DNA of 64,000 bases from Setaria digitata (GCA_003640385.1 RCAB01000005.1:124001-188000); one strand, 5' to 3'; counted from the first letter of the stretch, positions 1 through 12,261 are shown. Notes: generated by a model not told the origin, from the sequence alone. Numbers and translations: made by a program.

Positions 1-176
1 CGACAGGTTTCATTTCCATATATTGTGTGAAGCACCTAATCTATACAGCAAGAACACATTTAATTCAACAACAATCGTTACAATAATAACAGTAACAGGC
101 ATGTGTTTGTCATTTAGTCCCATCAACTATACAGCAACATTATAAAAAAAAAAAAAAATGTGGAATTAGAACAAAC

Positions 177-273
177 CTGCAATGTATGGTGGTTGATTGG
201 GATATAGATTGTAGGGTGTGGTGGTGTAAACATGCTGTTGTGCTTGAGCCGATCGATTTGCAAAATGGTCCAT
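177..273 (-). CDS. first coding exon of an unidentified gene, truncated by the window edge
   Basis: A 97-base exon opens with ATG at 273 and ends at a GT donor after base 177. It encodes about 32 residues beginning MDHFANRSAQAQQ and rich in Q, P, Y and T (YNLYPNQPPYIA). Such a low-complexity N-terminus is common in nuclear or RNA-binding proteins, but no domain is present, so no function is proposed. No further exon is visible in bases 1-176, so the rest must lie left of the window. The start is the first ATG of the frame; bases 274 upward in the same orientation look like 5' UTR or promoter. Confidence 0.5.
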
Positions 274-2185
274 TTGCTTTTAATATGCTTTAATTTTTCC
301 TGACCAAACAGCTTTCACAATTCAGCAGCTGTTATCCACTGCAAAAAAAGGGATAGATGATTATAACAATATCAGGACCACTGATACAATGGCTAGCTGG
401 CTAATGTTAAATGTGCGAGCAAAATCTCTCCTGGATAATGAAATTGTAATTTGTTTTTAAGGTAAAGGTATTTAAAAAACCTGTGCTAAATATATCCCTT
501 GCTCAGTATTTACAATATGATTTAGCGACCAAAACACAATCCTTAAGAGAAAGAAGGGTTACCTCTGGAAAAAGAAAGTTCTGGATGCAAATCCAATCTT
601 GTCACTTCTTGAAATAAAACTTCCTGGAAGATGCTGTATCAATTTTCTCGTTGAAATAACGCTAATTCACAAATAATTTTCTGGAAATGATCTATATGTA
701 TTCTTAATGCAGCAAGAGGAAAAAAATGCTGTTGAAGTCTTTGTAATAGTTAAGCACATGAAGAACATGACAGCGAAGATAAACCTTCTCCTCCAAAAAA
801 TAGATTTAAAACAATCCTTACGAATGGGATAACGAAAGGACTATCTTACAAATTCAGGAAGTAAACTGCTTTTGAAATCTGATGCGTGACTTTGCGATAT
901 GCCAAGGATGCTGCATCTTATGTTGAAGCAGAACTTTCCCTATGCTATCTTCTTCTTCTGGTGCGCTTCTTCCTTACCCCACATTCTTTTTTTTTCCACA
1001 GCTTTTAGACTCTAACAAAAATTTGTCCGAACTTCGGTGATAAAAGGCTGATAAAGTAAACAATACTTGAAAAAATTATAATGGTAAGAATTTCTATTGA
1101 AATCTACATTTACTGACACAGCCAGCAGAATCATTTCATCATGAGTGAGGGCTCAGGGGAGGGGGAGGAAGGAGGTCAGAAATAATGACAGGACAGGTTG
1201 ATATGAATAAAGAACGACGGCAACCCACTGCCAACTCATTTGAGAGTTGAGAGAAAAAGAAAGGTCTGAAAGTGCGAATCCACAAGGTCACAAACAACAA
1301 TACTACCCACGTTATCCAACAATAACCTTATCTGTAAAGAATCCTGGCTTCAAATAATGAAAAGCTAATTAACGAGTCACCTAAAACATGCCCCGAAACT
1401 TACCCACAAAACTCACTCCTCCTTACAGACTGGCCACCCGCTTTCTCCCTTCTACCCCCTACACCACTAAGAAACGAAGTCTCAAACTACCGTATCCACA
1501 ATTCGGATCGACGTGTTTTCTTGTCAAGATCACTAACCTCATCGAATAGCACATTACGTTAAAATATTTTCTGAAGCTTCTTTTGAATTTTCTGGATTAA
1601 TGCTATGAATTCGGTAGTCCTTTGTGGTATTGATTAGCATGGTCAACTATGGTTTCATAGTAGAAGTTTAATTCCCTGAAATTTTAGGACTGCAGCCTAT
1701 AAATAACACTGCAAATAATTTTATCCTCAGTGAGAGGAAGCAGCAAGATATCGCGTGGTTGTTAGTTGATGTTAGTCAAGCAGATTGGTAAATTGATAAA
1801 CTAGGAAGATTATATTTGAGTGAATGGTGAGTAGCGTAGCTAATTAATCCGAGATTTTTAAGATTAAGAAATTCATAAATCATGCCAACACTGCAAGAAT
1901 TCTTTAACAAGCTTCTTTGCCTTGGATTTCCAACTTATTGGAAATTCAAAAACACATAATAAATTTGTCTAGATTGGATATTTACATTAGTGAATTTGAA
2001 ATAAATTGTTCTTTTGTGACCAGATTATTGCCAACCTTAAGGGCAGTTTTTGAATTAAAAAGATTTCCCTTGTATTTTATGTAATTGAAACTTTAATACT
2101 GCGGACAGAAATATTTGATGGATTTTGTTCAATTAGTACGAAGTGAAGAAGTGTTACAATTTGCAATTAGTTCCTTCCTGTCCAA
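274..2185. other. intergenic region, divergent promoters
   Basis: No credible exon was seen on either strand. The interval separates the minus-strand exon ending at 177 from the plus-strand membrane gene beginning at 2186, so it should hold the promoters of both. Bases 1380-1560 are slightly less AT-rich than their surroundings. No promoter motif was convincing. Confidence 0.5.
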
Positions 2186-3890
2186 ATGAATCGTATTTGT
2201 AAATTTACCGTATTTTTGAGAAGAAACACATCTCACGTGAATGAAATTTGCAGCGAGAATAGTTCACATAATTGTTTAGCCAAGATGAATTGTTCAGTAG
2301 AAAGCTGGAATAAATGGAGTCGTGAAAGTTGGCGTCTGGTATGCAGTAATATTTTATGTCCAATAAAATCAAGACTTGAAACTCGTTGTTACCACTAATT
2401 ATTAAAGATTCTCTGAGCTTCTCGTTTTAATCATTAATCCTTTATTTTTTCTATCTGTGACTTGAGTTTTAATCATATTCACTATAAAATTTCTGATCAA
2501 ATTTGATAATGAGATTAGGAAAAGTCCATGAAATGAGATTACTTATTAAAATCAAGAAAGTGGTTGTCTAGAGTTTTCATTATTTCAGCAAGAATTATCA
2601 AAATTGCTAGAAATATTTTTGATTAAAACTAGTAATCTCTATTCTTTGTTTAACCTACAAAAGAGGAAGGTATTCAGTCTACGATTTATTCTGATCAGCG
2701 CTCTATTATTGATAGTTTGAATGCGACGCAAAGTAATCTAAAGTGAATCAGAATCTTGATTAAACATTATCGATAAAAATTTAAATTTCAGTACAAGGTA
2801 TTGGTAACGGCTTGTTCCGCATGTGTGATAATTATTAGTACAAATCTATTGGTAATAAAAAAGTTTACCATACATTTGCCAACTGTTGTGATGGGTAGTT
2901 TGGAAATAATCCTGATTTTGTTCATTTTATTAACGCTCATTGTGGCTGCCATTCTGAAGCGACGGGATTTGTTAAACATCTATATGATAACTGTGGTAAA
3001 TAGTTAATTCAGGCAGTAGTATAATCCTCAGAAGATGATAAGCTGATCCGAGAAATTGGTGTAGGAAGCTGCCAATAGGTTATATCATTAGTAAAAGTGA
3101 TATTATTTTCGACATTGTTCAAACAATTAATGCTTGCTTTATTTTTTAAAATATCTCTTTCCTCCTGAATTTTATCCCTATTAAAATTAATTCAAATTGG
3201 TCAGCTAAAATTCGTCATTATGATGTCTTCAGGCGATCAGACCAAAATGATATTTCACGATCTGCAGCCAGAAAGAATCATAGTATGCTTATCTTCCAGT
3301 AGCGGGGCATACATTTTTCCGAAATTATACCAAACTTCTCTGCTTTGCAGTTTATGCATTCCCAATACCGTGTCATTGTTGCTGTTACTGCTTCGTTAAT
3401 TGCTACATATCCACAAACCTATTTATTCATACTTTCAAACCGGCAATATACAAGCAGGTTACAAGGTCCTTTTGTTCTTACACGCAACTATGTGGGGTGA
3501 ACTAAGTTTACTCGATTTAAATGAGAAGCAGTCAGTAATAACTTTAATATGTCTTTTCGACCAGTAGATTAATCAATTAATTAATGTAATTAACTCCATT
3601 TCAACGAAAATACTTAACTTACAGTGCAGATAGTATGGATATTAGTTGTTATTGCAAGCACACTTGCATGGATAATGCAAATGACATCAGTATACTTTGC
3701 TATGATATATCGATCTTATTTACGGCGTGCCCGAAGAAAACATGCAGTCACGGAAGTTGTTTTTAAGCAGAAGCTAATAGAACCGAAGAACACTAAAATG
3801 GAAGAATTACAACTTTCTGGAATAGAATCCAAGAAATTGCAACCAGTTTGTGAAAATAAGTTCCAACCGGTTCACGAGGGGAAACAATAA
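2186..3890 (+). CDS. predicted multi-pass (about four TM) membrane protein, nematode orphan
   Basis: Model: exons 2186-2338, 2792-2995, 3351-3465 and 3625-3890, which join in frame to 245 residues. Splice sites are good (TTTCAG at 2791, TTTGCAG at 3350, TTACAG at 3624). A soluble N-terminus of about 50 residues with several Cys is followed by four hydrophobic stretches: VLVTACSACVIIIST; VVMGSLEIILILFILLTLIV; VIVAVTASLIATYPQTYLFIL-like; and IVWILVVIASTLAWIMQ. KRRDL follows the second and RSYLRRARRK the fourth, consistent with cytosolic basic flanks, then a K/E/Q-rich tail. The arrangement resembles small four-TM proteins (LAPTM or DUF7027 style), but no diagnostic motif is visible, so function is left open. 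The first exon is the least certain; an upstream exon is possible. Confidence 0.55.
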
Positions 3891-5210
3891 CCCTTTAGCC
3901 ATAAAAAAATGACAGTGTTAATGACAGAACAAAAAAAGCGCTAGTGAAGGACTTGGAATGTGGAAAGCTGACAAGATTTTTGGTTTCAATTCTGATAAGT
4001 ACGTATCAGTCGTAATTGTAATGAAAAATCGATTAACAGCAAAAATCTCTCAATGCACAGAGAGAACATAATTTATTCCTTTTATCTCGATAGAATCATT
4101 ATTTGTGCATAATTATATGAAGGTGTCAAATGTAAAGTTCAAGTGATTCAAGCATTTAAACATGTTTTATTTGTACAAAAGCTTTCTCTTATAAATTGTT
4201 TGATCCTTCGACGGAAAAAAACCATTACTGAATAACTGAAGCAGTTTCGAAAATAGCTCCTAAAAATGTAAGGATGAAGGTGAAAGCTCTGCTGATGTGT
4301 TCCTTTACGTTACATTCTATAAACAGTATTAGAAGAGAATTGTTCCCGGAAACTTTACACCTAAAGTTTTTCCATCTCGGAATTTAAAATAAGGATTCGC
4401 AATGGGAAAGAAAATGTCTAGTTCCAGATTAAATAGATTTCGAGTGTAGCCTTTGAATGATTGATACAAATTTAGAGAAAAAAGTGTTAGCATGCTAAAT
4501 AAGCAAAAGGCAGAGTATGAGTCTGGGAAATTTCGCTACAGGAGAAGTAATGGATAAAGAAAACTAAATCCTAAAATTAAATTTAAAATTTCCAAATTAT
4601 ACCACTTATTGTTGTAATAAACGTCTGATTGCAGCATCAAAGCTATATTCTTTTGGTACTTTATGATTTTAACTTGTTAACGATGAATGGAATTTTTCTA
4701 ACAAATCTGTCTATTGGAGTGCACTTAATTCGGAAATAATTTCATAACTATTTGTTTTTTTTTCGCTCTGAGTAGTTTCTGGAACGGTTTTGCCAGGAAT
4801 ATTCATCTTAGTGGTACTATGCGATAGATGTGTTACTTGTTCCTTTCAATCGTCTTGTGATTTTATTCTACGGAGTACTTGCAAACTTGTTATTTCTTCT
4901 GTCCACCATATCCCATCTCTTTGAGAGCAAAATAGTCAGTTAGTTTCCTTCTGTGGGATGTTGAATTCGGGGATTTTTATATATTTTCTCTTTCAATTTT
5001 AACTCTAAACATATCGATGTTGGAAGGCTCTATTTCTTAATGTTTAACAAAAAAAAAAATATCCGATATAATTTGAATTAAAAAATCGCATAGTCGTAGT
5101 TACGCCAGCGCGCGGAAAAAATAATACGAAATGCCTCTTTCATAACGACACTAAATTGTTAATTAAAATGACATAAATCTCGCAAATTTTTGTAAAAACA
5201 ACATTAGTTA

Positions 5211-5256
5211 TCAAAGTGACGTAAGTCATATCACTACTTTCAAAGTGACATAAGTT
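5211..5256. promoter_or_regulatory. direct repeat carrying TGACGTAA / TGACATAA boxes
   Basis: Two copies of TCAAAGTGACRTAAGT lie about 29 bases apart; the first reads TGACGTAAG and the second TGACATAAG. TGACGTAA is a known half-CRE/bZIP binding core. The position, about 500 bases upstream of the kinase start, suits a promoter element, but binding is inferred. Confidence 0.3.
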
Positions 5257-5741
5257 GTATTGATGCATCAAGTCTCCTGATAAGTTGAGCTTTCAAAGAT
5301 TGTTATATATAGCTTCATCTGAAGTTAAGGTTATTTGTGATTTCTTTTGTCTCTAACGATGATGACGAAATAAACTGAACGAATTACCATCATAATTCCA
5401 TTTAGCAAATTCCAAGTTAACAAGATCCAGAAGATTCACGCTTCATCTGAATGTTTTTCAGACATGATTATAGCAAAATCTTTTTGTCTTCATTGAAGAG
5501 ATATTTGATACTTTTGCATATTAGTGAAATGAGATTTGCGCATAACAGAAAGAACAATTAAAAGAGCTGAATATGGTGAAAGTATCACATTCCTTTCTAT
5601 TATCATTGTTAGGTGTGGTTCCATTCCGAAGGGAATTTTGTATTTTCCCTTGCGGAGTGTCTAATTGTTGCAGGATAATTGCGACTTCTATATGCCATCA
5701 TCTTCCGTACTACCTAGTTTAACGATTGTTTAATAAAATTT

Positions 5742-5757
5742 CAAAATTTTGCTCTAG
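5742..5757 (+). promoter_or_regulatory. probable spliced-leader or 5'UTR acceptor of the SH2-kinase gene
   Basis: A T-rich stretch ends in CTCTAG at 5757, 11 bases before the ATG at 5769, with no coding exon upstream. In nematodes this arrangement usually marks a trans-splice acceptor, which supports the chosen start. A 5'UTR intron would look the same. Confidence 0.4.
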
Positions 5758-5768
5758 TAACGGGCGGA

Positions 5769-8700
5769 ATGACAAGCATTCAGCCTGAAGAAGGAGGCAC
5801 AAGTCACATTTTTAACGATTTGTCAAAACAGTTGATGGATGAATCTTATTACCATGGATTACTTCCTCGTGAAGATCTCCCATGCTTGTTAGATCAGGTT
5901 ATCTATTATTTCAAAAACCCAAATTGTGCTTCTCTTCCACTATTTCAAATCTGAAGGAATTGAAATGAAACTGGGCAATTACTTATTTTCGATATCCTTG
6001 AAGCTCTGACCACAACAATGGACTTTAGCAGTTTCCATTTCTATATTCACTAATAATAACATGATTTCAACACTGGATCTTGTTTTAGAGGTTACAAATC
6101 TAATAAGGCTAGATTAGGAAACAAGTGGACAGATATGATAAAAATATGATGTATTGAATACCATGCATAAAATAGCCTATCCAAATAGTTTTCGCTAACA
6201 GGTGGGAGATTTCTTAATTCGGATTACTCAGCTGAAACCAGGTGATCCACGACAACTTGTTCTATCATTGCGCGTTTCCAGTGAAGATTCACCGTCTGCA
6301 GTAAGTCCGAAATAGATAACGATTTTTTTTAACTTCGTGAGGTTGGATTAAAAAACAGCCTGCTTGCATCCCATCCCCAAGTATAAAATGAAGTATTGGC
6401 CATTTTATGAGCTGTAACGTAATACTAATGAATCCTAACGAAATGCAGGTGCGACATGTAGTAATACATCAGAGGAAAGGGAAGGATGGTAAAGTTGAAT
6501 GGCTTACTACTGGACAAAATAGATTTAGTTCTGTCAAAGAACTCATTGATACGTATATCTGCAGCAAAAAACCAATCAATCCTGAGGTGTGCTTCTCTGC
6601 TCCTCCATCTTACCATTGCAATCATAGAAAATATGATGTGGACCTTCTTCGAAGCTTTGGACTTCAATTTCTTCATACATTTATCGAAACTTTCTAGATC
6701 ATAGATGAGGAACACTTTCAAACTGCATAAGTGAATTCCTTGAATCTTACAGATAAGAACATCGCAGTTGATTCGTCCAATAGCCCGACAATCATGGGAA
6801 TTTTTGCATGAAAATATTGCGCTAAGAGAAGTTCTCGGAGAAGGTCAGTTCGGTGAAGTTCGTGCAGCTGAAGCGCTAGTCAATGGCAGAAAAATACCTG
6901 TGGCCGTGAAAATTGTAATTATCTAGAAATCTTTCAAGTTTTTTATACTGCAACATAAGATGTCGTTTCAAGAACTAAAAAGCAATACTTAATCAGTTTT
7001 ATTTTATAACTTGATAGTTTGATTTCAAGGAAAGGGGAGGGGAGGAGGAGGAAATTAGCACAATGCTTGCATTAACTTACTTTTGTTATAAGTTTGACTA
7101 ACATTAATTTAATCTATGATAGATTTAAAAGACTTTGTTTCAAGTTAGGCATGCATTTTCAGGCAAAAACAATTAATGATAATAAGCAGCTACAGCAAGC
7201 CAAGGAGAAAGTAAGGGAAATGATGCATGAAGCAAGACTGATGCGATATTTTGATCATGAAAATGTTGTGAAGATTCATGGAGTTGCAGTTTGCCGTGAA
7301 CCATTAATGATCATCATTGAAATGGTTGAATTAAAATTATAACATAGAGTTGAATTTTGGCAAACTTTCCATGAGAAAAGAATAAATGCTATGTTGTGAA
7401 AATTTGGGACTGAAGTATAATCAGTTACTTACAGGTAAATGGTGGTTGTTTGTCAGATGTATTGGAATGTCGGAAAGGTAAAATTGATGAGATGGAAAAG
7501 ATTGAGTATATGTCGTTGGGGTCAGCTCGTGGTCTCGAATACATACACGCACAGAACGTAATTCATCGCGATATCGCGGCTCGTAATGTGTTGTATACGG
7601 AGAAACGGGTAGCAAAAATCAGTGATTTTGGGATGTCCAGACAGGGCTGTTTGTATGAGATGTCAAGAGGAAACAAGAAGGTGCCACTGAAATGGACGGC
7701 ACCAGAAAGTATGGTTACATACCAGTATACTCCAAAAACAGATGTCTTCTCCTTCAGCATTTTACTGTGGGAAATTTTTTCGGATGGTGAAGAACCGTAC
7801 AAAGGAATGACGGGTATTGAAGTGAAGCGAATGGTTTGTTTTTAATCAAAATACTCAAAGATGATGGAGCTAGCCAAATCTGGGATGTATCATTAGTAGA
7901 TAATAACTGATATGATAATTGGACGAGAAAGATAAACAAATAATTTTCTATCGTTTTCTTTTCTACAGATTTCCTGCGGTGAACGTTTAAAAAAACCGGA
8001 AGGATGTCCTTATTTCATGTTTCAAATAATGGAGAAATGTTGGGAACAGAATCCGAGTAATCGATTCTCCATGTCACGAGTTCGTTTACTTGAATCTGAA
8101 TCACTCCTTGTTCGCTTTAATATAAAAATGAGTTTATTTTGTATGTTGTACTTCAAAAGTGACCATATATATTCGAAAGCTCGAATTACGGCTTCTGGCC
8201 CGACATAGACTTGCTCTGTCATAGATCCTCGTTTACGGATTTAAATCGCACTCTTTCCGATAACCTCTCTCAAAGAGACCTCTTCATCCCAAGAGTGGAA
8301 GTAGATAATTTATTTGCTCGTTCGCTGCCTTCCTTGGATGTGGTAGCCGTTTTCTCTCCGAAGCAGCCATCATTTAAAATTTATTTTAATAATCGATTCA
8401 ATTTTAAAATTTTCCTTTCTACTACTTTAACTACAGTTTGCTATATGCTAGCACCTGAATTTTTAGGACAAGAATTACAGGTAGTAAAATGCATTGAAGA
8501 TATAATAGGTGTATATTCGGAGGAATACGAAGGAGCAACTTCTGAAGCTTATACAAGTGCGGAAAGACCTGGTTTGAAAGATGAAGTGGACGACTTCAAT
8601 GAGCCTATCTCGATGACTACCTCTCGGGTACTTCGGCTCTTATTTTAAAAACTCTTGACTTTCTTTGACTCAGAGAAAAAATTTTCCCTCTTTACCGTCA

Positions 8701-9079
8701 ATAATAAACTTTGTCTTGAATTTTCTCAGAGTAAGAAAAAACGAAAAAAGCGTCATAGACGGAAAAAAAGACGTAGCAAACAGTCGAAACACAAGAAATC
8801 AACCGAGTATGATGAGTATGTCATTTATTGCCGTGTGGAAATACTTCCATATTTTTATGCTCATTAATTAATAAGAATTGTTTCTGTCATAAGTCAAGAT
8901 AATTGCGATATCTGTTGCCGACGCTTGCGCTGAGTTGCCAAAGTATTATTAAATTTTTCTACGTGTAAATGATATATATATATATATATCATATAAGTAT
9001 ATATAAGTATAAATATGAGTAATTTTACAGAGAAGGGAGAAAAGTTCCATCAAGACGTCGACATGTGAAATATGCATAA
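5769..9079 (+). CDS. SH2-domain non-receptor tyrosine kinase, SPE-8/Fer-like, with basic tail
   Basis: Ten exons (5769-5897, 6202-6300, 6449-6586, 6753-6914, 7163-7324, 7435-7833, 7969-8083, 8209-8627, 8730-8815, 9031-9079) join in frame to 585 residues. The SH2 domain (about 25-118) opens with YYHGLLPRED and has the phosphotyrosine-binding Arg in GDFLIR. The kinase domain (about 139-402) has the loop GEGQFGEV, VAVKI (Lys175), HRDIAARN (Asp276), DFG (294-296), an activation-loop Tyr and KVPLKWTAPES, so it should be active on tyrosine. There is no F-BAR region, which fits the expanded nematode family containing SPE-8, a sperm-activation kinase in C. elegans. Unusual: the conserved SDVWSFG reads TDVFSFS. 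After the kinase come about 140 acidic residues of unknown role and then a Lys/Arg run (SKKKRKKRHRRKKRRSK). The 8084-8208 intron (weak acceptor) and exon 8 are the least certain parts. Confidence 0.85.
8971..9012. repeat. AT dinucleotide tract in kinase intron 9
   Basis: A (TA)n run of about 19 bases is followed by degenerate ATATAAGTAT units. It lies in the intron between 8815 and 9031, just before the last kinase exon. Confidence 0.7.
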
Positions 9080-10083
9080 GTATAATGTAACCATACAAAT
9101 GCACTTGATTAATTAAGTTAAAAGGATTAATTTAAACTAACGTTAAAATATGTATTTGGGACTAAAATTGCAAGATGAATTGTCTTTATCAACCAAGTTT
9201 TAAAGACAGTTGAAATATTTTAAAGAATTAATTCTTCTAAAAACCATCGAAAAGAGTAATCTTCAGTTGGAGGGTAAGATGTGGTCTGATGCCTGAGTAA
9301 TTTTTCCTGTTATCTTTTCATAAATCTTTGAAACTAATAGTGTTTTTAAAAGTTCCTTGAATAAATGCATCCTCGACATCACTGATTATCACACTACTGC
9401 AAGCTTATCCTTTCCCCAGCACATTTTGTGGAAGCTCTGCTACAACCTGAGATTCAATCCACGAATGCTAGGAAGATGTATCGAATGCTGTTGCAGATAG
9501 AACACTGCACACACAGAGGTTGGTGTTAGAGATTAGAAGATAATGGATTTAGCAAAGTTTCAGAGCTTTCTATAGAACAGAGTTTAAAAAAGCTGCTAGT
9601 CACATCACTAAACATACACACACTACAGCCAGTAAAGTTAAAAAGTGCTTCATTTCAACTTTATCAGTCAACATAATTGGCCTTTCATGAAATACAAAGT
9701 CTCGTTAATCACTTGGCAATGGTTTAGAAGTGTGAAGCTGTAAAGGTTATAATCCACAAGCATAGGTAGACCAGGAAGATTTGAAGAATTGATCGGGATG
9801 ATATAGATTGAAATCTAAGAAGAAACTAAAACTAGTCTGCTTCTTATCACTAGCATAATAATATACGCACATATATTGAGGCGTATTAGTAATATTCCAG
9901 TCGTATGAAAATGTCTCAAGAACAATCTCTCGATGACGATGGTTAAAATGAGCGGTCAGGGAACCATTGTCAGTTTCTAAATAGCATTCATGATTTCTCT
10001 ACAACTAAAACTGGAAATTTCATTTCTGAAAGTTTACAATTTCTTTTCTTTTTTCAGAAAGCAAAGTTCTAAAAATTTTATCA
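9080..10083. other. intergenic region
   Basis: This holds the 3' flank of the kinase gene and the promoter side of the TTL gene. Nothing coding was recognised on either strand. Confidence 0.5.
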
Positions 10084-10093
10084 ATTTCAGAAA
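10084..10093 (+). promoter_or_regulatory. probable SL acceptor directly before the TTL start codon
   Basis: ATTTCAG ends at 10090, three bases before the ATG at 10094, after a pyrimidine-rich stretch. This is the classical position of a nematode spliced-leader acceptor and fixes the start of the TTL gene. Confidence 0.5.
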
Positions 10094-11080
10094 ATGTTAT
10101 TGTGTACAATATTATTATCTGCAATGCTCTACATTTTAACAGGATCTGAAACAATGCAAACCATCGCAGTTCAGGGACAAGTGAAATGTGCTCAAAAAAA
10201 TGTTGTCAATACGGTTGTCGTTTTAGGCATAGATATCAGATTTGGTTTGTTTTTTCAGTACCATGATTTCTAGAAATCCAAATTCCTTTTAGGAAATCAG
10301 CTCACCTCCAAAAAGCGAAAGTTTACACTAAAAGAAATAATTGTTCCGCTTTTCATTATTATTCTATTGCTTCTCTAACTATATTTTTACTTTAAGTGTT
10401 GTAGAATTTTTTCTGAAATACATTTCAAGCTAGTTTTTGTCTACCATTTGTTTCATTTATCCATTCATAGGAAGAAATTTGTCAAAACTTCGCCACTAAA
10501 TATGTCGTGGAATGGTTAAACAAAAATTCTTTGCTTCATTTATACGAAATATCATGCGCTGTTCGCTATTTCTAGTGGATGAGCAAATTTTGGCGATCAC
10601 CAAAACAAACATAACAGGATGGTTTGAACTGAAAGCGACCATTATGTCAGCAGACACCATTAGACCGTTTTTCCATGTCTATATTGGTCAGTTCAGTGGA
10701 ATCAAGGTTCTGTTTTATATTCCTAACGATGAAGTGTCAGACTAAGTGTTGTGATTCAGTTACAGACCGTACTTTTCCCTGGAAGGGTCTGAACATGCAT
10801 GGATTTTCTCTGGATGGATGGATTTTCGTTCATAAATATACTGTAGAAGCAAGGCATTACTCAACTCGTTCACGTTAATCGATATTCCTTCAAATTGTAT
10901 ATTCAGTTAAATCTTCAGTGTCACCAGCGCTACAAGCAGTCGATACCAAAGGAATTCATAACGAAAAATGGTCAACCCGAACGGTGGTATCGTGCTGGTG
11001 TCATAGATTTACAAGACATTTGCGTACAGCTGCCCAGTGAAACAAGTTGTTTGATTGAAAATCTCCACTCTTCCAAGTAA
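10094..11080 (+). CDS. transthyretin-like (TTL) family secreted protein
   Basis: Three exons (10094-10244, 10576-10706, 10907-11080) join in frame to 151 residues, the usual TTL size. A signal peptide (MLLCTILLSAMLYILTGS) precedes the TTL beta-sandwich: IAVQGQVKCAQKNV at the start, an LAITKTNITGWFEL segment matching the family's T(D/N)xxGxF turn, a hydrophobic FFHVYIG strand, then CHQRYKQSIPKEFI, aligning with the family's C-x-R...IP motif, and a Cys near the C-terminus. TTL proteins are a large nematode family of secreted 5-strand sandwich proteins of mostly unknown ligand; one C. elegans member (TTR-52) bridges phosphatidylserine to a phagocyte receptor. This copy is divergent, so the family call is more secure than any role. 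The intron 10707-10906 contains open but apparently non-coding sequence. Confidence 0.75.
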
Positions 11081-12261
11081 ATGCATGGGCTTGAAGAAGA
11101 CAAAAAATTATTTCCAGTTCATCCTTCCACTTATTCCAGAAATTCACTTGACATTTCATCAGGATCAACATTGATGGAGATAGACAACGAAATGAAGATG
11201 TTACAGAAAATCCGAGTCTTCCGAAGTTCTACCAAACTTTGCTTACAGAAATTAAGATTAGGACTTCCCGCCAGCTAACTTAAGAGCAAGAGAGAACTTC
11301 ACATTAACTTTCCTAGGACTTAGGAGAAAAGAAATAAACTCTCTTTTCTCATTCATTCCATTAATGAGATACTAAATGACAAACCAGAATTTCCTGGACA
11401 TTTTATTTCGAAAAATACAAAATTTACAAAATGTTCAACTATATATGGGACACAAATAAAAATGTCGAATAATTAGTCGAAATTTTCAAATCCTGTTAAA
11501 ATTTCAAATCACCTTTTTTTTGGAATTAACAATACATAATAAGAGTTGACGAATAGAATGCATAATGAGAACGAACTGGGGTGCAGTTTCCTTTGCAACC
11601 TGTTTGAAAACAAAGTAGTGAACTCGATCCGAGTTCGTTAACAGTGATTATCTGTAGCATCAAATGCAACAATGAAGAATTAAATATGATGTGTTTCAAA
11701 CATCATAATTTCATCTAAATTTCATACACCTTGATAAGATTAAAATACTTTATCAAGGCACATAAAAATTTCCTCCCAAAGAAAATACACGGTAGTTAGG
11801 AATAATTTGCTGAAAAAGCGTTGAAGAAAATTCTAAGTGCCATCATACATATTTCTTTATGAAGTCTAGGTCACTTTAGTTTTCTGCTTTGATTATGGGG
11901 ATTTTCATTAACTAGAGCCATAGTTAGAGAAAATAAAGAAAGCAAAAACAAAATGAAATTTTAAAATACTTCCAACAGAGGATTTTTTGTCCGCTATATG
12001 TGCGATTAAAATATCAATCTAAACCTTTAAAAATGAGAAGTTAGTTTTGAATTATCATTTACGCAGCGTCGTCAAATCACAACCAACGTGTTCCAAAGGG
12101 CTTATAACAATAAGACAAACGGGTATGATGTACATTTGCGCCAGCTTATCAATTCTATCATTAAAATATTCCTTTCATGCGCTTCACGTAAACTTCTATC
12201 AGTTTCTGCTGTAAAAAAAGTCTTTCCTTAACATTAACTTTAAAAAAATAAGTTTTTAATA
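11081..12261. other. intergenic region between convergent genes
   Basis: This is the 3' flank shared by the TTL gene (+) and CLASP (-). A 65-codon open frame follows the TTL stop immediately (11081-11278) but has no start context or family resemblance and is taken as 3'UTR. AATAAA boxes occur near 11332 and 11454, suitable for TTL polyadenylation. Confidence 0.5.

Larger units (their letters stand above)
3891..5768. other. intergenic region with CRE-like direct repeat
   Basis: No exon was recognised. It contains the 3' flank of the membrane gene and the presumed promoter of the SH2-kinase gene. About 550 bases before the kinase start, a TGACGTAAG box lies inside a short direct repeat. Confidence 0.5.

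Noticed and set aside
11081..11278. 65-codon frame right after the TTL stop
   Set aside because: No intron signal links it to the TTL gene, it has no family resemblance, and the TTL protein is already complete.
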